Positions 1-6,828 are shown, numbered from the stretch's first letter. The stretch: DNA of 8,522 nt from Lachnospiraceae bacterium UBA5899 (GCA_002432425.1 DJEL01000032.1:1-8522); one strand, 5' to 3'. Made by a program: numbers and translations. Notes: generated by a model not told the origin, from the letters alone.

Positions 1-11
1 AGGAAGGTATA

Positions 12-779
12 ATGGATAAGAAAAGACTAACAAAATATTTAATAATCACATTCCTCATCACCTGGGTTTGCTGGTGGGGAGATGCTCTGCTGGTTAAAGT
101 CACATCTTTAACGGAGTCAAACGTGTTTCCGATGGTTATTTTTACAATGGGAGGATTTGGACCGACAATTGCTGCCTGTTTCTGCATGGAAGGTGGTTTT
201 ACCAAGAAGAATTTAAGGCGGTTCCTATTTAACAACACAAAAAAGAACTGGCTGACAATTCTTGCTGCAGTTATAGTTGAAACGATAGTATTCTTCATTT
301 GCTCAGAGGGACTGCTGCCCTCAATCCCCAGATCGCCGATAGCTGCGGTTGTGGTATTCATCATATTTATACAGGCTGCGCTCCTGTACGGTGGAAATGA
401 AGAACTTGGCTGGCGAGGTACTATGTTGCCGATTCTGGAGAAGAAAGTTTCTGCACCTTTAGCAACATTAATCGTTGGAATTGTATGGGTCATTTGGCAT
501 ATTCCACTCTGGTTCATAGAAGGCAATTCACATCAGAGCATGTCATTTATCTGGTTTGCAGTCTTAGGGCTGGCACTCAGCTATTGGTTATCTATGGTTT
601 ATGATGCCACCAGAGCTGTCATGTTCTGCATGATCCTACATGGATGGACAAACACATTGATGGGAGTGGTAGATATCAATCAAGATCCGTTATATTATGT
701 GTTACTAGCTGTAATGACAGCAATCTCAACGATAATTAGCATCTGGATTCAGAAAAAACGAGAGAACGTTCATTCATAA
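12..779 (+). CDS. CPBP family intramembrane metalloprotease (CAAX protease/Abi family)
   Basis: Integral membrane protein of 255 aa with about seven to eight hydrophobic segments (for example residues 8-28, 80-98, 109-127, 150-168, 178-196 and 225-245). The family signature is complete. A glutamate pair and arginine (E130, E131, R135 in NEELGWRG) is followed by a histidine in a hydrophobic helix (H163, WHIPLWF) and a late histidine with asparagine (H210 and N214, LHGWTN). In CPBP proteases these residues form the metal-dependent active site inside the membrane. Known members process prenylated proteins or confer immunity to self-made bacteriocins; the substrate here cannot be told. The start has an AGGAAGG ribosome binding site at 1-7. 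The gene is complete and stands alone, and the next gene begins about 45 nt after its stop. Family assignment is firm, physiological role unknown. Confidence 0.93.
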   Translation: MDKKRLTKYLIITFLITWVCWWGDALLVKVTSLTESNVFPMVIFTMGGFGPTIAACFCMEGGFTKKNLRRFLFNNTKKNWLTILAAVIVETIVFFICSEGLLPSIPRSPIAAVVVFIIFIQAALLYGGNEELGWRGTMLPILEKKVSAPLATLIVGIVWVIWHIPLWFIEGNSHQSMSFIWFAVLGLALSYWLSMVYDATRAVMFCMILHGWTNTLMGVVDINQDPLYYVLLAVMTAISTIISIWIQKKRENVHS

Positions 780-802
780 ATTCCTGTTTTGAGAATTAAG
801 GA

Positions 803-822
803 AATCGGGATTTGAGGAGTAA
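803..822 (+). repeat. Recurring spacer motif, copy 1 (with RBS)
   Basis: The spacer between the CPBP and TfoX genes contains AATCGGGATTTG, 23 nt after the upstream stop, running directly into the GAGGAG ribosome binding site of the next gene. It matches the copy at 5104-5124 in 11 of 12 core bases. AATC and GATT form a small inverted repeat. Its role is unknown; part of the likeness downstream of the core is simply the ribosome binding site. Confidence 0.45.
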
Positions 823-824
823 AT

Positions 825-1145
825 ATGGCATCAAGCAAGGAATACTTAGAGTTTATTTTAGGGCAGCTATCTGTGTTAGAAGAAATTACTTATCGAGCTA
901 TGATGGGAGAATTTATTATTTATTATCGTGGCAAGATTGTAGGAGGTATCTATGATGATAGATTACTTGTTAAACCAGTAAAATCAGCAATTAGTTATAT
1001 GCCGACAGCTCCGTATGAATTACCCTATGAGGGAGCAAAAGAGATGTTGTTGGTAGATGAAGTTGATAATAAGGAATTTTTGACAGGCTTGTTTCATGCA
1101 ATGTATGATGAACTGCCAGCCCCAAAACCGAAAAAGAAGAAATAG
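825..1145 (+). CDS. TfoX/Sxy N-terminal-domain protein
   Basis: Small protein of 106 aa that is essentially one TfoX_N domain. Recognisable family features are the MMGEFIIYYRGKIVGGIYDD stretch (about residues 26-45), the DRLLVKPV strand that follows, and the YEGAKEMLLVDE segment near residues 68-79. The C-terminal helix-pairing domain of the full-length competence regulator TfoX/Sxy is absent, as is usual for stand-alone clostridial members, so a role in competence should not be assumed. The protein ends in a very basic tail (KPKKKK). A GAGGAG ribosome binding site at 814-819 supports ATG 825. The next gene starts about 100 nt downstream. Family is clear, function unknown. Confidence 0.88.
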   Translation: MASSKEYLEFILGQLSVLEEITYRAMMGEFIIYYRGKIVGGIYDDRLLVKPVKSAISYMPTAPYELPYEGAKEMLLVDEVDNKEFLTGLFHAMYDELPAPKPKKKK

Positions 1146-1164
1146 AATTGGCAGGTTTATAGTG

Positions 1165-1185
1165 AATCTGGATATGGAAGGATTA
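1165..1185 (+). repeat. Recurring spacer motif, degenerate copy
   Basis: The sequence AATCTGGATATGG lies 19 nt after the TfoX stop codon and is followed by GAAGG. It resembles the copies at 803 and 5104 but has no start codon behind it. The next gene starts 60 nt further on with a separate AGGAGG site. Possibly the remnant of a former gene boundary. Confidence 0.3.
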
Positions 1186-1245
1186 TAAAAAACAGAAGAA
1201 GTTACCATAGATAAAACGACAAATCAGAAGTTACAGGAGGTAATG

Positions 1246-1709
1246 ATGCTTACTTTATATGAGCCAAAATATGAGGATTTGTGGTTTCGGCAAATGATGC
1301 TGGCCGATGAAGATACCATGTCATACAATCATGCATGGGGCGGAACAATTCCCTGGCCGGAAGATAAATGGAGCGGCTGGTACGATTATTGGATTACTTG
1401 TCATGAGGGCAAGCGTTATTACCGATATCTAAAAAATAAAGACGGTCAATACGTTGGAGAAATTTCATATCACTACGATGCCGAAATACAACATGAGATA
1501 GCCAATGTGATTATCTATTCGAAATACAAAAAAACGGTTATGGGAGTGAGGCATTGGATTTGTTATGTTCCGTGGCAAAAAACAACGGGGTTTTCGTTCT
1601 TTATGATGATATTGCCATTGACAACCCAGCTATTATACTTTTTCTGAAACACGGATTTGTGGAAGAATATCGAACAGAAGAAAAAATAATCCTCAAGAAG
1701 GAACTGTAA
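1246..1709 (+). pseudogene. GNAT family N-acetyltransferase, frameshifted
   Basis: The first frame reads MLTLYEPKYEDLWFRQ and continues as a typical GNAT N-terminal half up to VIIYSKYKK. There a run of seven A (1528-1534) puts the rest out of frame. The continuation lies in the -1 frame from 1536 to the TAA at 1707-1709: it gives GYGSEALDLLCSVAKNNG, the acetyl-CoA-binding motif and following helix, and then IDNPAIILFLKHGF near the end. Joined by one extra A, the product would be about 154 aa, normal for a GNAT enzyme. Left uncorrected, the first frame runs to 1647 and ends in nonsense residues, so it lacks the cofactor site. ATG 1246 sits 5 nt after AGGAGG (1235-1240); ATG 1243 is also possible but very close. 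The substrate is unknown. Confidence 0.85.
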
Positions 1710-1844
1710 TATAGCTTCCCATTTGCGTAATGTACAGACTTTATGTAAAATATATTTAAGGTTTTATGAGAATGTTGGATATAATTGTTCTGACAAAACT
1801 GCTTTTATTCAGTGGTATAGTTTGCGGGAAAAGGATGAGGATAA

Positions 1845-2290
1845 ATGAAAATAATAGCTATTGGAGCTGTGACGGCAGGTGGAAAAACGACAGTTGTAAA
1901 TGCAATTAAAGACAGACTCCCCAGAACAGCAGCACTTCATTTTGATGATTACTCGTTTGAAGGAGAAGTCGAAGACTATTTAAATATGACTTTTTACTAT
2001 TAGATTATCCATTTGCATACCAACATCAGATGATAAAACCGTATTTGAATTGTTGCATATTTATTGATACACCGTTAGATATAGCAATGGCAAGAAGAGT
2101 TCTTAGAGATATGAAAGAGGCTACAGCAGATGAAATTCGCAGTGAAATGGATACTTATTTGAATGGTGCAAGAATTGCTTATACGGAAATGGTGAAAGTA
2201 CATATGTCAACTTAAGATTATGTGATTGACGGTGAAAAAGGACCTGAGAACATTATTAACGAAACTATGAAAATAATTTCAAGCCTCTAA
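1845..2290 (+). pseudogene. P-loop nucleoside/uridine kinase-like gene, decayed
   Basis: The gene begins MKIIAIGAVTAGGKTT, a clear Walker A loop, followed by HFDDYSFEGEVEDY, the DD segment typical of uridine-kinase-like phosphotransferases. The frame ends at TAG 2001-2003. From about 1991 the +2 frame continues as LLLDYPFAYQHQM and IFIDTPLDIAMARRVLRD, the usual second half with the lid arginines. It then meets TAA 2213-2215, after which DYVIDGEKGPENIINE continues in the same frame to TAA 2288-2290. The gene therefore has an internal deletion with frame change around 1985-1995 (I estimate roughly 40-50 residues lost, from memory of intact relatives) and a nonsense codon. A GAGG ribosome binding site precedes ATG 1845. 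It lies directly before a nucleoside phosphorylase gene, so the two may once have acted together in nucleoside salvage. Not functional as it stands. Confidence 0.8.
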
Positions 2291-2326
2291 ATTCCTCTTT
2301 TCATCAAGTATTTGCGAGGTAGTGAC

Positions 2327-3093
2327 ATGGGAATTATAAAAAATGAGATACCGATATTGGAGTTTGATACAGAACAGGGAGCAGTCATAAAGCCCACTTA
2401 TGAAAATTTAAATCTCAATCTGCTAAAGAAATGCGTATTTGCATTTCTGGGAGACTATATAGAGGAGTATGCTTCTGAAACGGATACGAAACAAGTATCC
2501 TCTTATATCAGCACTACCAAGAAGTATCCCGTTTATATAACAAAATACAAAGGGGAGGAAATCGTTTTATGCCAGGCACCGGTTGGCGCTGCGGCAGCGG
2601 TTCAGATACTTGACTGGCTGATAGGTTATGGGGTTCGTGAAATCATTTCGGCAGGCAGCTGCGGTTCCCTTGAACATTTTGATGAAGGCACCTTCCTTAT
2701 ACCCAGTAAAGCATTGCGTGATGAAGGAACATCTTACCATTATGCACCGCCTTCACGTTTTATAGAAATCAGTGAAAGAGCAAGAAAAGCTATTGAGAAA
2801 ACCGTTCTGGAGCACCATATGAAATATCAGGAGGTTATCACATGGTCGACAGACGGCTTTTACCGGGAAACAAAAGAAAAAGTAGAGTATCGAAAAAAGA
2901 AGGCTGTTCTGTGGTAGAAATGGAATGTTCCGCGCTTGCGGCGTGTACAGCTTTTAGAAATGCAACATTTGGAATGATACTATATACAGCAGACAGTCTT
3001 GCCGATGTTGATAAATACGATGAACGGCATTGGGGCGGCAATGCATATGAATATGCACTGATTTTGTGTCTGGATGCGGTATTAGCCTTATAA
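2327..3093 (+). pseudogene. Nucleoside phosphorylase family protein, split by a -1 frameshift
   Basis: PNP/UDP phosphorylase superfamily protein; the family cleaves nucleosides with phosphate to base and ribose-1-phosphate. The first frame carries the glycine-rich motif EIISAGSCGSLEHFDEG and TWSTDGFYRET, then ends at 2917. The remainder, SVVEMECSALAACTAFRN with the VEMExSAL purine/ribose-site motif and a normal C-terminus, is in the -1 frame and ends at 3093. The junction is the A-run 2893-2898. One extra A, or a ribosomal -1 slip on A_AAA_AAG at 2893-2899, gives a normal protein of about 255 aa. I prefer ATG 2327 (GAGGT at 2316-2320, 6 nt upstream) to the TTG at 2312. The downstream frame has its own AGGAGG (2829-2834) and ATG 2842. 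Whether the full protein is made is open. Confidence 0.83.
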
Positions 3094-3101
3094 GGAGATT
3101 T

Positions 3102-3221
3102 GAGCGAAACGTAATTCAGGGAGTAAGGTACATAGAATTAGACTGTCCGCATTATGTTCATGACTATGAATATGAAAAGATAAGTGAAAAAATCCGGAGC
3201 TCACAAAAGAAGATACAATGA
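3102..3221 (+). pseudogene. 3' remnant of an alpha/beta hydrolase gene
   Basis: Right after the phosphorylase stop an open frame without a start reads ERNVIQGVRYIELDCPH and YVHDYEYEKISEKIRS, ending at TGA 3219-3221. The PHYVH segment followed by the DYEYEKI helix is the typical C-terminal end of a clostridial alpha/beta hydrolase, with the first histidine as the likely catalytic one. The upstream nine-tenths of the gene, including the nucleophile elbow, is missing. It looks like a leftover from a deletion that placed the phosphorylase gene in front of it. Confidence 0.55.
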
Positions 3222-3256
3222 CAAAATACTAAACAGACATTCAGGAGGAAACAGAC

Positions 3257-4249
3257 ATGTATACAGCATCCAAAGAAAGATATACAACCATGGAATACAA
3301 CCGCTGCGGAAACAGCGGACTGCGTTTACCGAAAGTGTCACTGGGACTGTGGCATAATTTCGGCGATACGGCAAATTTTGAAAACATGAAAAAGCTTTGC
3401 TTTACCGCTTTTGATAACGGCATTACACAGTTTGACCTGGCAAATAATTATGGCCCGCTCCCGGGAAGCGCCGAGAAAAATTTCGGACTTATCTTAAAAG
3501 AAGATTTGGGAGCATACAGGGATGAACTGATTATCACAACGAAAGCCGGATATGACATGTGGGAGGGCCCTTACGGAAACTGGGGAAGCAGGAAATATCT
3601 TCTTGCCAGTCTGGACCAGAGTCTGAAACGCATGGGGCTGGAATACGTGGATATTTTCTACCATCACAGGATGGACCCCGATACGCCGCTGGAAGAAACG
3701 ATGGGTGCGCTGGCGAGCGCCGTACTGAGCGGTAAAGCAATCTATGTGGGACTTTCCAACTACGATGGAGAAACTTTGAAGAAAGCGGCAGCCATCCTAC
3801 AGGATATACGTTGCCCGTTTGTCATCAATCAGAATAGATATTCTATCTTTGACAGGACAGTGGAAAAGAATGGTTTGAAGGAAGCAACCGCCGAGCTGCA
3901 GAAGGGGCTGATTACATTCAGTCCGCTTGAGCAGGGCCAACTTACGGACCGTTATCTGAACGGAATTCCGGAAGACAGCCGCATCCGGATTGACGGCAGA
4001 TTTTTAAAAGAAAGCACGCTTAGCGAACACAGACTGGATCAAATTCGAAGACTGAACAATCTTGCCGGCGAGCGTGGGGAGAAGCTTGCGGATATGGCAC
4101 TTGGCTGGCTCCTCGGACACAAGGAAGTGACCAGTGTTTTAATCGGTGCATCCAAGCCGCAGCAGATTTTGGACAACATAAAAGCAATTTCCTGCGCACC
4201 GTTTACGGAAGAAGAACTAAAGTTGATTGATGAAATTTCGGAAGCATGA
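3257..4249 (+). CDS. gpr: Aldo/keto reductase, YghZ/Gpr-type (L-glyceraldehyde 3-phosphate reductase-like)
   Basis: Cytosolic NADPH-dependent oxidoreductase of 330 aa with an (alpha/beta)8 barrel. Long identical stretches with E. coli YghZ (Gpr) as I remember it: NSGLRLPKVSLGLWHNFGD, FDLANNYGPLPGSAEKNFG, AYRDELIITTKAGYDMW, RKYLLASLDQSLKRMGLEY and TSVLIGASKPQQI. The aldo/keto reductase tetrad is present: Asp and Tyr in FDLANNYG, Lys in TTKAGYD and His in FYHHRMD. The E. coli enzyme reduces L-glyceraldehyde 3-phosphate and methylglyoxal, so detoxification of reactive aldehydes is the likely role. It is slightly shorter than the E. coli protein, mainly after the TDRYLNGIPEDSR segment and at the C-terminus. 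AGGAGG at 3243-3248 supports ATG 3257. The gene is intact and visibly richer in G/C than its neighbours, hinting at a different origin. Confidence 0.93.
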   Translation: MYTASKERYTTMEYNRCGNSGLRLPKVSLGLWHNFGDTANFENMKKLCFTAFDNGITQFDLANNYGPLPGSAEKNFGLILKEDLGAYRDELIITTKAGYDMWEGPYGNWGSRKYLLASLDQSLKRMGLEYVDIFYHHRMDPDTPLEETMGALASAVLSGKAIYVGLSNYDGETLKKAAAILQDIRCPFVINQNRYSIFDRTVEKNGLKEATAELQKGLITFSPLEQGQLTDRYLNGIPEDSRIRIDGRFLKESTLSEHRLDQIRRLNNLAGERGEKLADMALGWLLGHKEVTSVLIGASKPQQILDNIKAISCAPFTEEELKLIDEISEA

Positions 4250-4340
4250 TAAATTAGAATTTGTTGATTTTGTGAATTCCGATTTTATATACTATGTGAG
4301 GTAATCAAAGCATGACAAATAAAGAATTCTTGATGTTGCA

Positions 4341-5078
4341 ATGCAACAATCTGCCTACGATACTAATGCTAAAGCTTCTGATTTTCTTATGGGCACAAAT
4401 GTGTTTGTAAAGTCTGAGATTGGACCATTGGCAAGAAAATATTATAAAGAACCTATTGCCTGTAATTTGGTTTCATATGGAAATAATATAGTTGCGTCTG
4501 TAAAAGATGAATATAGAGAAATTGTTGAAAGCTATTTAAGCAAATATGAGTTTTATCATTGTTTTGAAACTCCTAATATGCATTGGTTAGATGAACGGAT
4601 GAAAGAAAACGGATACCGTGTTTGTTTTATGGCAGAGTATTTTTTACCGGACGTTAATGCCTTGAAGAGAAGAGAATGCAACTATCCTCTTAAGGTGTTG
4701 GAACAAAAGGATTTTGCAACTTTATATCTTCCGATCTGGAGCAATGCACTTTGTGAAGATAGAAAGCAGTTGGATGTTCTTGGGGTCGGTGCTTATGATA
4801 ATGGGAAACTGATCGGGCTTGCAGCCTGTTCTGCGGATTGCGATGATATGTGGCAAATTGGAGTTGATGTTTTGTCAGAGTATCGCAGGCAGGGGATTGC
4901 TTCATCATTAACCAGTAATTTGGCAATAGAGATAATGGATAGAGGAAAGGTACCATTTTATTGTTGTGCCTGGTCGAATCTTAAATCTGTCAAAAATGCA
5001 TTACGGAGTGGTTTTGTGCCGGGTTGGGTGGAGATGACCGTAAAAGCTGCAAGCTTAGTTGAGAATATGAATAAATAA
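4341..5078 (+). CDS. GNAT family N-acetyltransferase, two-domain, N-terminus out of frame
   Basis: Protein of 245 aa as read here. The C-terminal half is a GNAT fold: VGAYDNGKLIGLAAC strand pair, WQIGVDVLSEYRRQGIAS with the acetyl-CoA-binding R/Q-x-x-G-x-A motif (R182-A187), and NLKSVKNALRSGF as the usual alpha4 region. The N-terminal 100 residues are an extra domain of a type found in clostridial GNATs; substrate unknown. The first ATG of this frame (4341) has no ribosome binding site. A better start, ATG 4312, with GAGGT at 4298-4302, encodes MTNKEFL in another frame. One added G at about 4332 would join it as MTNKEFLDVAMQQSAYD, giving 255 aa. So a single base is probably missing here, by mutation or sequencing error. 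If real, translation from 4312 would fail soon after the start. Confidence 0.83.
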   Translation: MQQSAYDTNAKASDFLMGTNVFVKSEIGPLARKYYKEPIACNLVSYGNNIVASVKDEYREIVESYLSKYEFYHCFETPNMHWLDERMKENGYRVCFMAEYFLPDVNALKRRECNYPLKVLEQKDFATLYLPIWSNALCEDRKQLDVLGVGAYDNGKLIGLAACSADCDDMWQIGVDVLSEYRRQGIASSLTSNLAIEIMDRGKVPFYCCAWSNLKSVKNALRSGFVPGWVEMTVKAASLVENMNK

Positions 5079-5103
5079 CAACTTTTAGTTTACAGAACGG
5101 GAA

Positions 5104-5124
5104 AATCTGGATTTGTGAGGGTAA
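5104..5124 (+). repeat. Recurring spacer motif, copy 2 (with RBS)
   Basis: AATCTGGATTTG lies 25 nt after the GNAT stop codon and leads into GTGAGGGTAA, the ribosome binding site for ATG 5127. It matches the copy at 803 in 11 of 12 core bases. A weaker relative, AATTCCGATT at 4275-4284, sits at the same distance (25 nt) after the aldo/keto reductase stop, and AATCGGGATTG at 5820-5830 is 36 nt after the next gene. Confidence 0.45.
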
Positions 5125-5126
5125 TT

Positions 5127-5783
5127 ATGATAAAGTTTTTGAATGATATCAGGAATGTAGAAAAACCAATATCAAATAATAGAAAACTTATAAATACCAT
5201 AGCTATATTGTTCCTTGGAATAGCTTTGGGAACTTTTTCAAAATATCTGGATTTTCGTCAAGCTGAACTTCCCAGTGTGCTTATGGCAATAGATGGAGCA
5301 TTAGATGTTCATAATTTTCTTGGACGTTTTGCAATCTGGGTATTGATTGCACTGTGTATTTCTATTTATAGCAATTCTGCAATAAGAGCAAGCATTAATG
5401 TTTTTGCATTCTTTATTGGTATGGTTGCAAGTTACTATTTGTATTCAAACTATATTGCAGGATTTTTTCCAAGAAGTTATGCGGTGATTTGGTTTGGATT
5501 TACAGCTGTTTCTCCATTATTGTCTTTTGCCTGCTGGTATGCAAGGGGGAAAAGCAAACTGGCACTTATACTATCGGCGCTGATTTTGGCAGTATTGTTC
5601 AATATGTGCTTTGTATATGGATGCTGGTATTTTAATGCAAAATCTGTTTTGGAAGTGATAGTCTTTATTATTGGACTTATTGTTTTGAGGAGAGATACAT
5701 TGAGGAGTTCTGCGCTAATGGGAACGATTAGTATAGTTCTTGCAGTTTTACTTGATATGGTTATTCCATTTCATTTTGGATAA
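5127..5783 (+). CDS. Seven-helix integral membrane protein of unknown function
   Basis: Protein of 218 aa that I do not recognise. After a polar N-terminus of about 20 residues it shows about seven hydrophobic segments: around LINTIAILFLGIALGTF, FLGRFAIWVLIALCISI, INVFAFFIGMVASYYLY, AVIWFGFTAVSPLLSFACW, LALILSALILAVLFNMCF, VLEVIVFIIGLIVL and ALMGTISIVLAVLLDMVI. Short charged loops lie between (for example ARGKSK and RRDTLRSS). No catalytic motif, ATPase motif or signal peptide is seen. I chose ATG 5127 because GAGGG at 5117-5121 is 5 nt upstream. The GTG at 5115 would place the ribosome binding site inside the gene. It is preceded by the recurring spacer motif and stands alone. Confidence 0.72.
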   Translation: MIKFLNDIRNVEKPISNNRKLINTIAILFLGIALGTFSKYLDFRQAELPSVLMAIDGALDVHNFLGRFAIWVLIALCISIYSNSAIRASINVFAFFIGMVASYYLYSNYIAGFFPRSYAVIWFGFTAVSPLLSFACWYARGKSKLALILSALILAVLFNMCFVYGCWYFNAKSVLEVIVFIIGLIVLRRDTLRSSALMGTISIVLAVLLDMVIPFHFG

Positions 5784-6084
5784 ACAACTTCCTATTTATC
5801 GGTGAGCAAATAGAACAAAAATCGGGATTGACCGAGCTGAAAGCGAGGGATGCTTCTTGTCCGAAGGGCAAGAAGATGGAACATAAAACGAATTTGATAA
5901 AATAGTACTTATTTTATCCCAAGGGTAAGCCTGTTGAACATGTTGTATATGAGTTTCTCAATGAGAAACGAATACGCGTGAAACAAAAAACACCTGCTAT
6001 GCGGGTGGAGTCAAATAAGTTAGGCGAATAAATGTTTGAAAGGAGTAGTATGATTTAGACTTTACTATATCATACAAGAACAAT
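5784..6084 (+). other. Gene-free spacer with a row of hairpins
   Basis: No convincing gene is present. The stretch is rich in inverted repeats: 5853-5875 (10-bp stem with one G-T pair, GAA loop), 5896-5918 (9-bp A/T stem, 5-nt loop), 5953-5969 (7-bp stem, loop AAT), 5991-6007 (CACCTGC/GCGGGTG, 7 bp with one G-T pair, loop TAT) and a looser 7-bp pair 6048-6054/6069-6075. None is followed by a clear T-run, so they are not standard terminators. They could be a structured RNA, or the end of a vanished mobile element; short G/C stem-loops of the 5991 type occur at IS200/IS605 ends. A ribosome binding site at 6041-6045 leads to a start codon at 6050 that stops after two codons. Confidence 0.5.
6041..6058 (+). 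other. Orphan RBS and two-codon start stub
   Basis: AGGAG at 6041-6045 is followed 4 nt later by ATG ATT TAG. This is a well-placed start that ends at once, 27 nt before the hydrolase start. It may be the remnant of an earlier gene start, or a leader that influences the downstream gene. Confidence 0.3.
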
Positions 6085-6828
6085 ATGGAATTTGTAGAAT
6101 ACAGCAGCAAAAACACTCCCACTCTTATATTCATTCACGGCTCATGCACCACAGCCGAGACCTGCTATTCAAAGGTAGCCGAGGTACTGAAAGACAATTA
6201 TCACTGCGTCCTTTGCAGGCTTGACGGTCACTATGACGGATCACCTGACTTTGTTTCCCTCGATAAGGAAGCGGAGCAGATAGAAGAGTATGTACAGCAA
6301 AGCCTGAACGACAGCATATATGCCCTTATCGGGCTGTCCCTCGGTTCCACCATATGCGTCCATCTGCTCACAAGGAAGAAATTTTCCGTCAGCAAGGTGT
6401 TCCTTGACGGCGTGTATGTGCAAAACAAGGGTGCTCTGTACGCCAATATGTCTGCGCTGATGTGCAATATCGGCATCGGCTATATGCGAAAGGGCGGAAA
6501 AGTCCCCGACAAGCTGATAGAAACGGTTTTTGGCAAGGGCAACAGAAGCGTTGTGGATATGATGTACAGCGGCACATCAAAAATAACGGTAAAGAACGTG
6601 TGCAGGCAGGTCTATGAGTATAAGCTTGGCAATATCTCCGCCGACGGTATAGATATCATCAGCCTGCGAGGTGAATATGAGCCTATACCCACAGCATCAT
6701 TCAAGCTGCTGAAAGAACATATCCCCCATATCCGTGAAAAGATTATACCAAACTGCGGCCACGTCCAGTTTCTCAATGAACAGCCTGATAAATATATCCG
6801 TCTGCTGACGGAATTTCTGAAAAACTGA
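6085..6828 (+). CDS. Alpha/beta hydrolase
   Basis: Cytosolic hydrolase of 247 aa with the alpha/beta fold landmarks in order: the oxyanion-hole segment LIFIHGSCTT (H18-G19), the nucleophile elbow GLSLGS with serine 85, a cap-like region (about 110-180), an acidic residue after strand 7 in SLRGEYEP (E197 or E199, where many relatives have Asp), and the catalytic histidine 226 in NCGHVQFLNEQP. The substrate is unknown; esterase, lipase-like and peptidase activities are all possible. The start at ATG 6085 gives a normal N-terminus, but no strong ribosome binding site lies directly before it. The AGGAG at 6041 serves a two-codon stub instead. Codons ending in C are much commoner than in neighbouring genes, suggesting acquisition from another genome. 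Confidence 0.88.
   Translation: MEFVEYSSKNTPTLIFIHGSCTTAETCYSKVAEVLKDNYHCVLCRLDGHYDGSPDFVSLDKEAEQIEEYVQQSLNDSIYALIGLSLGSTICVHLLTRKKFSVSKVFLDGVYVQNKGALYANMSALMCNIGIGYMRKGGKVPDKLIETVFGKGNRSVVDMMYSGTSKITVKNVCRQVYEYKLGNISADGIDIISLRGEYEPIPTASFKLLKEHIPHIREKIIPNCGHVQFLNEQPDKYIRLLTEFLKN

Noticed and set aside
825..1145. Competence regulator TfoX
   Set aside because: Only the N-terminal domain is present and no other competence genes are nearby, so the function cannot be inferred.
1780..1785. Perfect TATAAT box before the decayed kinase gene
   Set aside because: No acceptable -35 element at 16-18 bp; the best candidate, TTTAAG, is 19 bp away and poor. The rest of the 1710-1844 spacer shows nothing else.
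5792..5905. Short open frame (SGLTELKARDASCPKGKK) in the hairpin spacer
   Set aside because: No start codon with a ribosome binding site, no family recognised, and it overlaps a strong stem-loop.
6017..6025. GTTAGGC resembling an integron attC R' box
   Set aside because: No matching RYYYAAC box or proper attC fold is found upstream, and no integron integrase is visible; a 7-bp match is easily chance.
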